Source: Hermodice carunculata
Taxonomy: Eukaryota > Annelida > Polychaeta > Eunicida > Amphinomidae
Length of the DNA stretch: 64,000 nt
Reading direction: 5' to 3'
Assembly: GCA_964020975.1 (NCBI GenBank)
Contig: OZ026615.1
Location: 84,285,089 to 84,349,088, forward strand
Positions 62,291 through 64,000 of the stretch are shown here, in pieces. A program made the translations under genes and the position numbers. The notes under the pieces are model-generated. The model was not told where the DNA came from, ran no database searches, and saw only the letters and a program-made list of their open reading frames with translations. How positions within the stretch are numbered: position 1 is the stretch's first letter; every line of letters starts with the position of its first letter.

Positions 62291-64000
62291 TATATTTGTG
62301 AAGAAATCGATCTTATATGTCAATATATACCCTAGTAGAATGAGCAGCACAAATTACTTAAACACATTCTCTTTCGTGGTTCTTTTCTATCTTTCAACGT
62401 CTGGCTTTTTTCAGTTTTGGTATAATATAATTATACCAGAGCCACCATATTTTTTATTATATAATCCCTTCCCTTACCAGCCCACGTCGTGTTAGTTTTT
62501 TTCATGTTTAAATATATTGGAATGCCTAATCCACAGCAAATTCTTCGCTACTGTTGTTTACTAGAATCATTCACCCACATTTCGAAATGACGTCAATAAT
62601 ACTGACTGAACGTTTTATCCTCTTTTGAGAAAGAGCTCGTGTCTGTGACGTCAGCTGCCCAAAGCTCACCAATACCTGTCCCATGAACTCTTCGCTTAGG
62701 ATATTGAGGATGAACTTGTTTCTGATGTTTGAAGCCAGTCCACTAGCCCATGCAATTCTATTTAAAAAATCACACCTGAATTTTATCTTATGCACCTGCC
62801 AAATACAGGATAATTTGATTTATCTACGTTGTCGTCTGGCCTCATATCATACACATCTTTTCTTTCAGATAATATGTTTTCACCATATAGTTTGTTTCTA
62901 ACTTCGTAACTTTAATTCTGCATGCAGAGATCATGACGTTATTTAGTACCACGCGATTTACAGATTGTCCCAAGTTTTTGGTTTTAGATCGGGATTAATT
63001 CTTTTATTTATCTTTGTCACTGGACCCATAATCTTGTATCCAGGTAGATCCGGTAATAAGTAGTTGATTAAATTATTTGATTAAAGACACCAGCTCTCAC
63101 AGATTACGGTTTGATATTCCCAAGCAGCACAAATACCTCAAATGGAATTTAGTTATTTCTCGCAGAGAATCTTTCAACATTTTATGTTTCTTAATTTGCT
63201 TTACGCTGCAAACAGTACATTCATTGTTGAAAGACTTGACATGGAAGTTAAATCAGTTTTTATTGCCTGGAGGGCTGATTATAGGGAAACCAGGCTGTTG
63301 TTGATCAATTTATTTTTAAGGCATGTTCGGTGCAATTGCAATAGATTGTATGAGTTTTGTAAGAACTCATTGCAACCAGAATCTGAATTCTTTTAAGAAA
63401 GGTATAGAAGAGCAATTATCGAAAGAAGCAATACTGACAATTCACAAGAAATTGTGGGTTAAACGTACCCCGTCACAGCCCAAGTTGAACGCATGGCCTA
63501 GACGATGGGATCAAAACCTGATGTAAACTGCACTTTCCATGCAAATAAGGAGGATGTGACTGACCTCAGAGAATTAGATCCCTAGAATAAGAATCTGAAG
63601 GTATGTGACAACCTGCTGTTGGAAAAAACGGTATAGGCATAGAAGCGAAATATATTACATTCATGGATTTCATGGCAACGTAGATTCCATTCATTATTTT
63701 TTTCTTATAAAACTGCTTCAAACTACCAAAAGAAACACTGTTGAAAGTAAGTATAAGTCTCATCTGTCTGTCAATACAGCAAAGATGTTTTCTAGCACAG
63801 GGACATCAGAAAATATAGGTAGGCAGGTATCTTCAACAAATTATTGGAAAGCTGTTTTTCAGGAGAGGCGCAGAAAGTCATCCTGATGACCTCAACGCAA
63901 AGTTCACGGAGTTCTCCCCTGACACATTTGTGAAATAGAAGATGCGGTCCAAAACAAACTCCAATTATGGAAACACTCAAAATACCATGCTATATAATCG
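62291..64000. other. Spacer to window end, no recognised gene
   Basis: Several frames of 60-93 codons (for example 63605-63886 +) have no recognisable domain. No receptor N-terminal exon was found on the minus strand. Confidence 0.35.

Overview
The window is animal nuclear DNA: introns with GT..AG borders, AT-rich spacers, many microsatellites, minisatellites and transposon remains. Nothing in it names the species. It lacks vertebrate repeats such as Alu or L1. The mix seen (piggyBac-type and Tc1-type small elements, Penelope-like elements, CR1/jockey-like LINEs, and Helentron-like elements with a central tandem repeat) fits a marine invertebrate such as a mollusc, brachiopod, hemichordate, echinoderm or lancelet. 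That placement is inference.

Two host genes can be supported. (1) MRPL14 (mitochondrial ribosomal protein uL14m) lies on the + strand. Its start-codon exon is at 13154-13260 and its final coding exon at 22060-22432, separated by an 8.8 kb intron. Joined, the exons give a 153-residue protein close to human MRPL14. (2) A class A G-protein-coupled receptor, most like GPR176, lies on the - strand. An exon carrying the end of TM1 to TM3 is at 52502-52748 and the terminal exon (TM4-TM7 and tail) at 38333-39602. The splice rebuilds a DRY motif, and the first exon is not found here.

Nearly everything else is mobile or repetitive. 1-1000: a palindrome-rich MITE with long inverted ends, itself hit by an 84-bp foldback. 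1340-1745: a LINE 3' end. 5160-6540: a duplicated element carrying a CTCF-like motif. 7565-11276: a CXC-domain gene of a transposon-related family, split by a Penelope-like insertion of about 3.25 kb. 13154-22434: MRPL14, whose intron holds three 240-bp piggyBac-type MITEs with a 67-nt hairpin, a Tc1-type MITE and three minisatellites. 24290-27905: a LINE on the - strand and an inverted pair of Penelope-like tails. 28831-31508: two Helentron-like elements. 35700-37310: an eroded 24-bp minisatellite. 38333-52748: the receptor gene, whose 12.9 kb intron contains a THAP fragment, a Tc1 transposon with a broken transposase, a foldback, a LINE and a hAT fragment. 51290-58261: three more Helentron-like copies. 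59385-61015: a Penelope-like tail abutting another LINE. 61980-62290: tRNA-like SINE pieces.

The most unusual signals are the 67-nt hairpin whose arms differ between copies but stay self-complementary, the nested foldback at 203-286 with a perfect 7-bp target duplication, the Helentron-like family with a microsatellite at a fixed internal place, a dense AGGTCA cluster in one of its copies, and a 1.16 kb minisatellite ending 18 nt before the MRPL14 exon.
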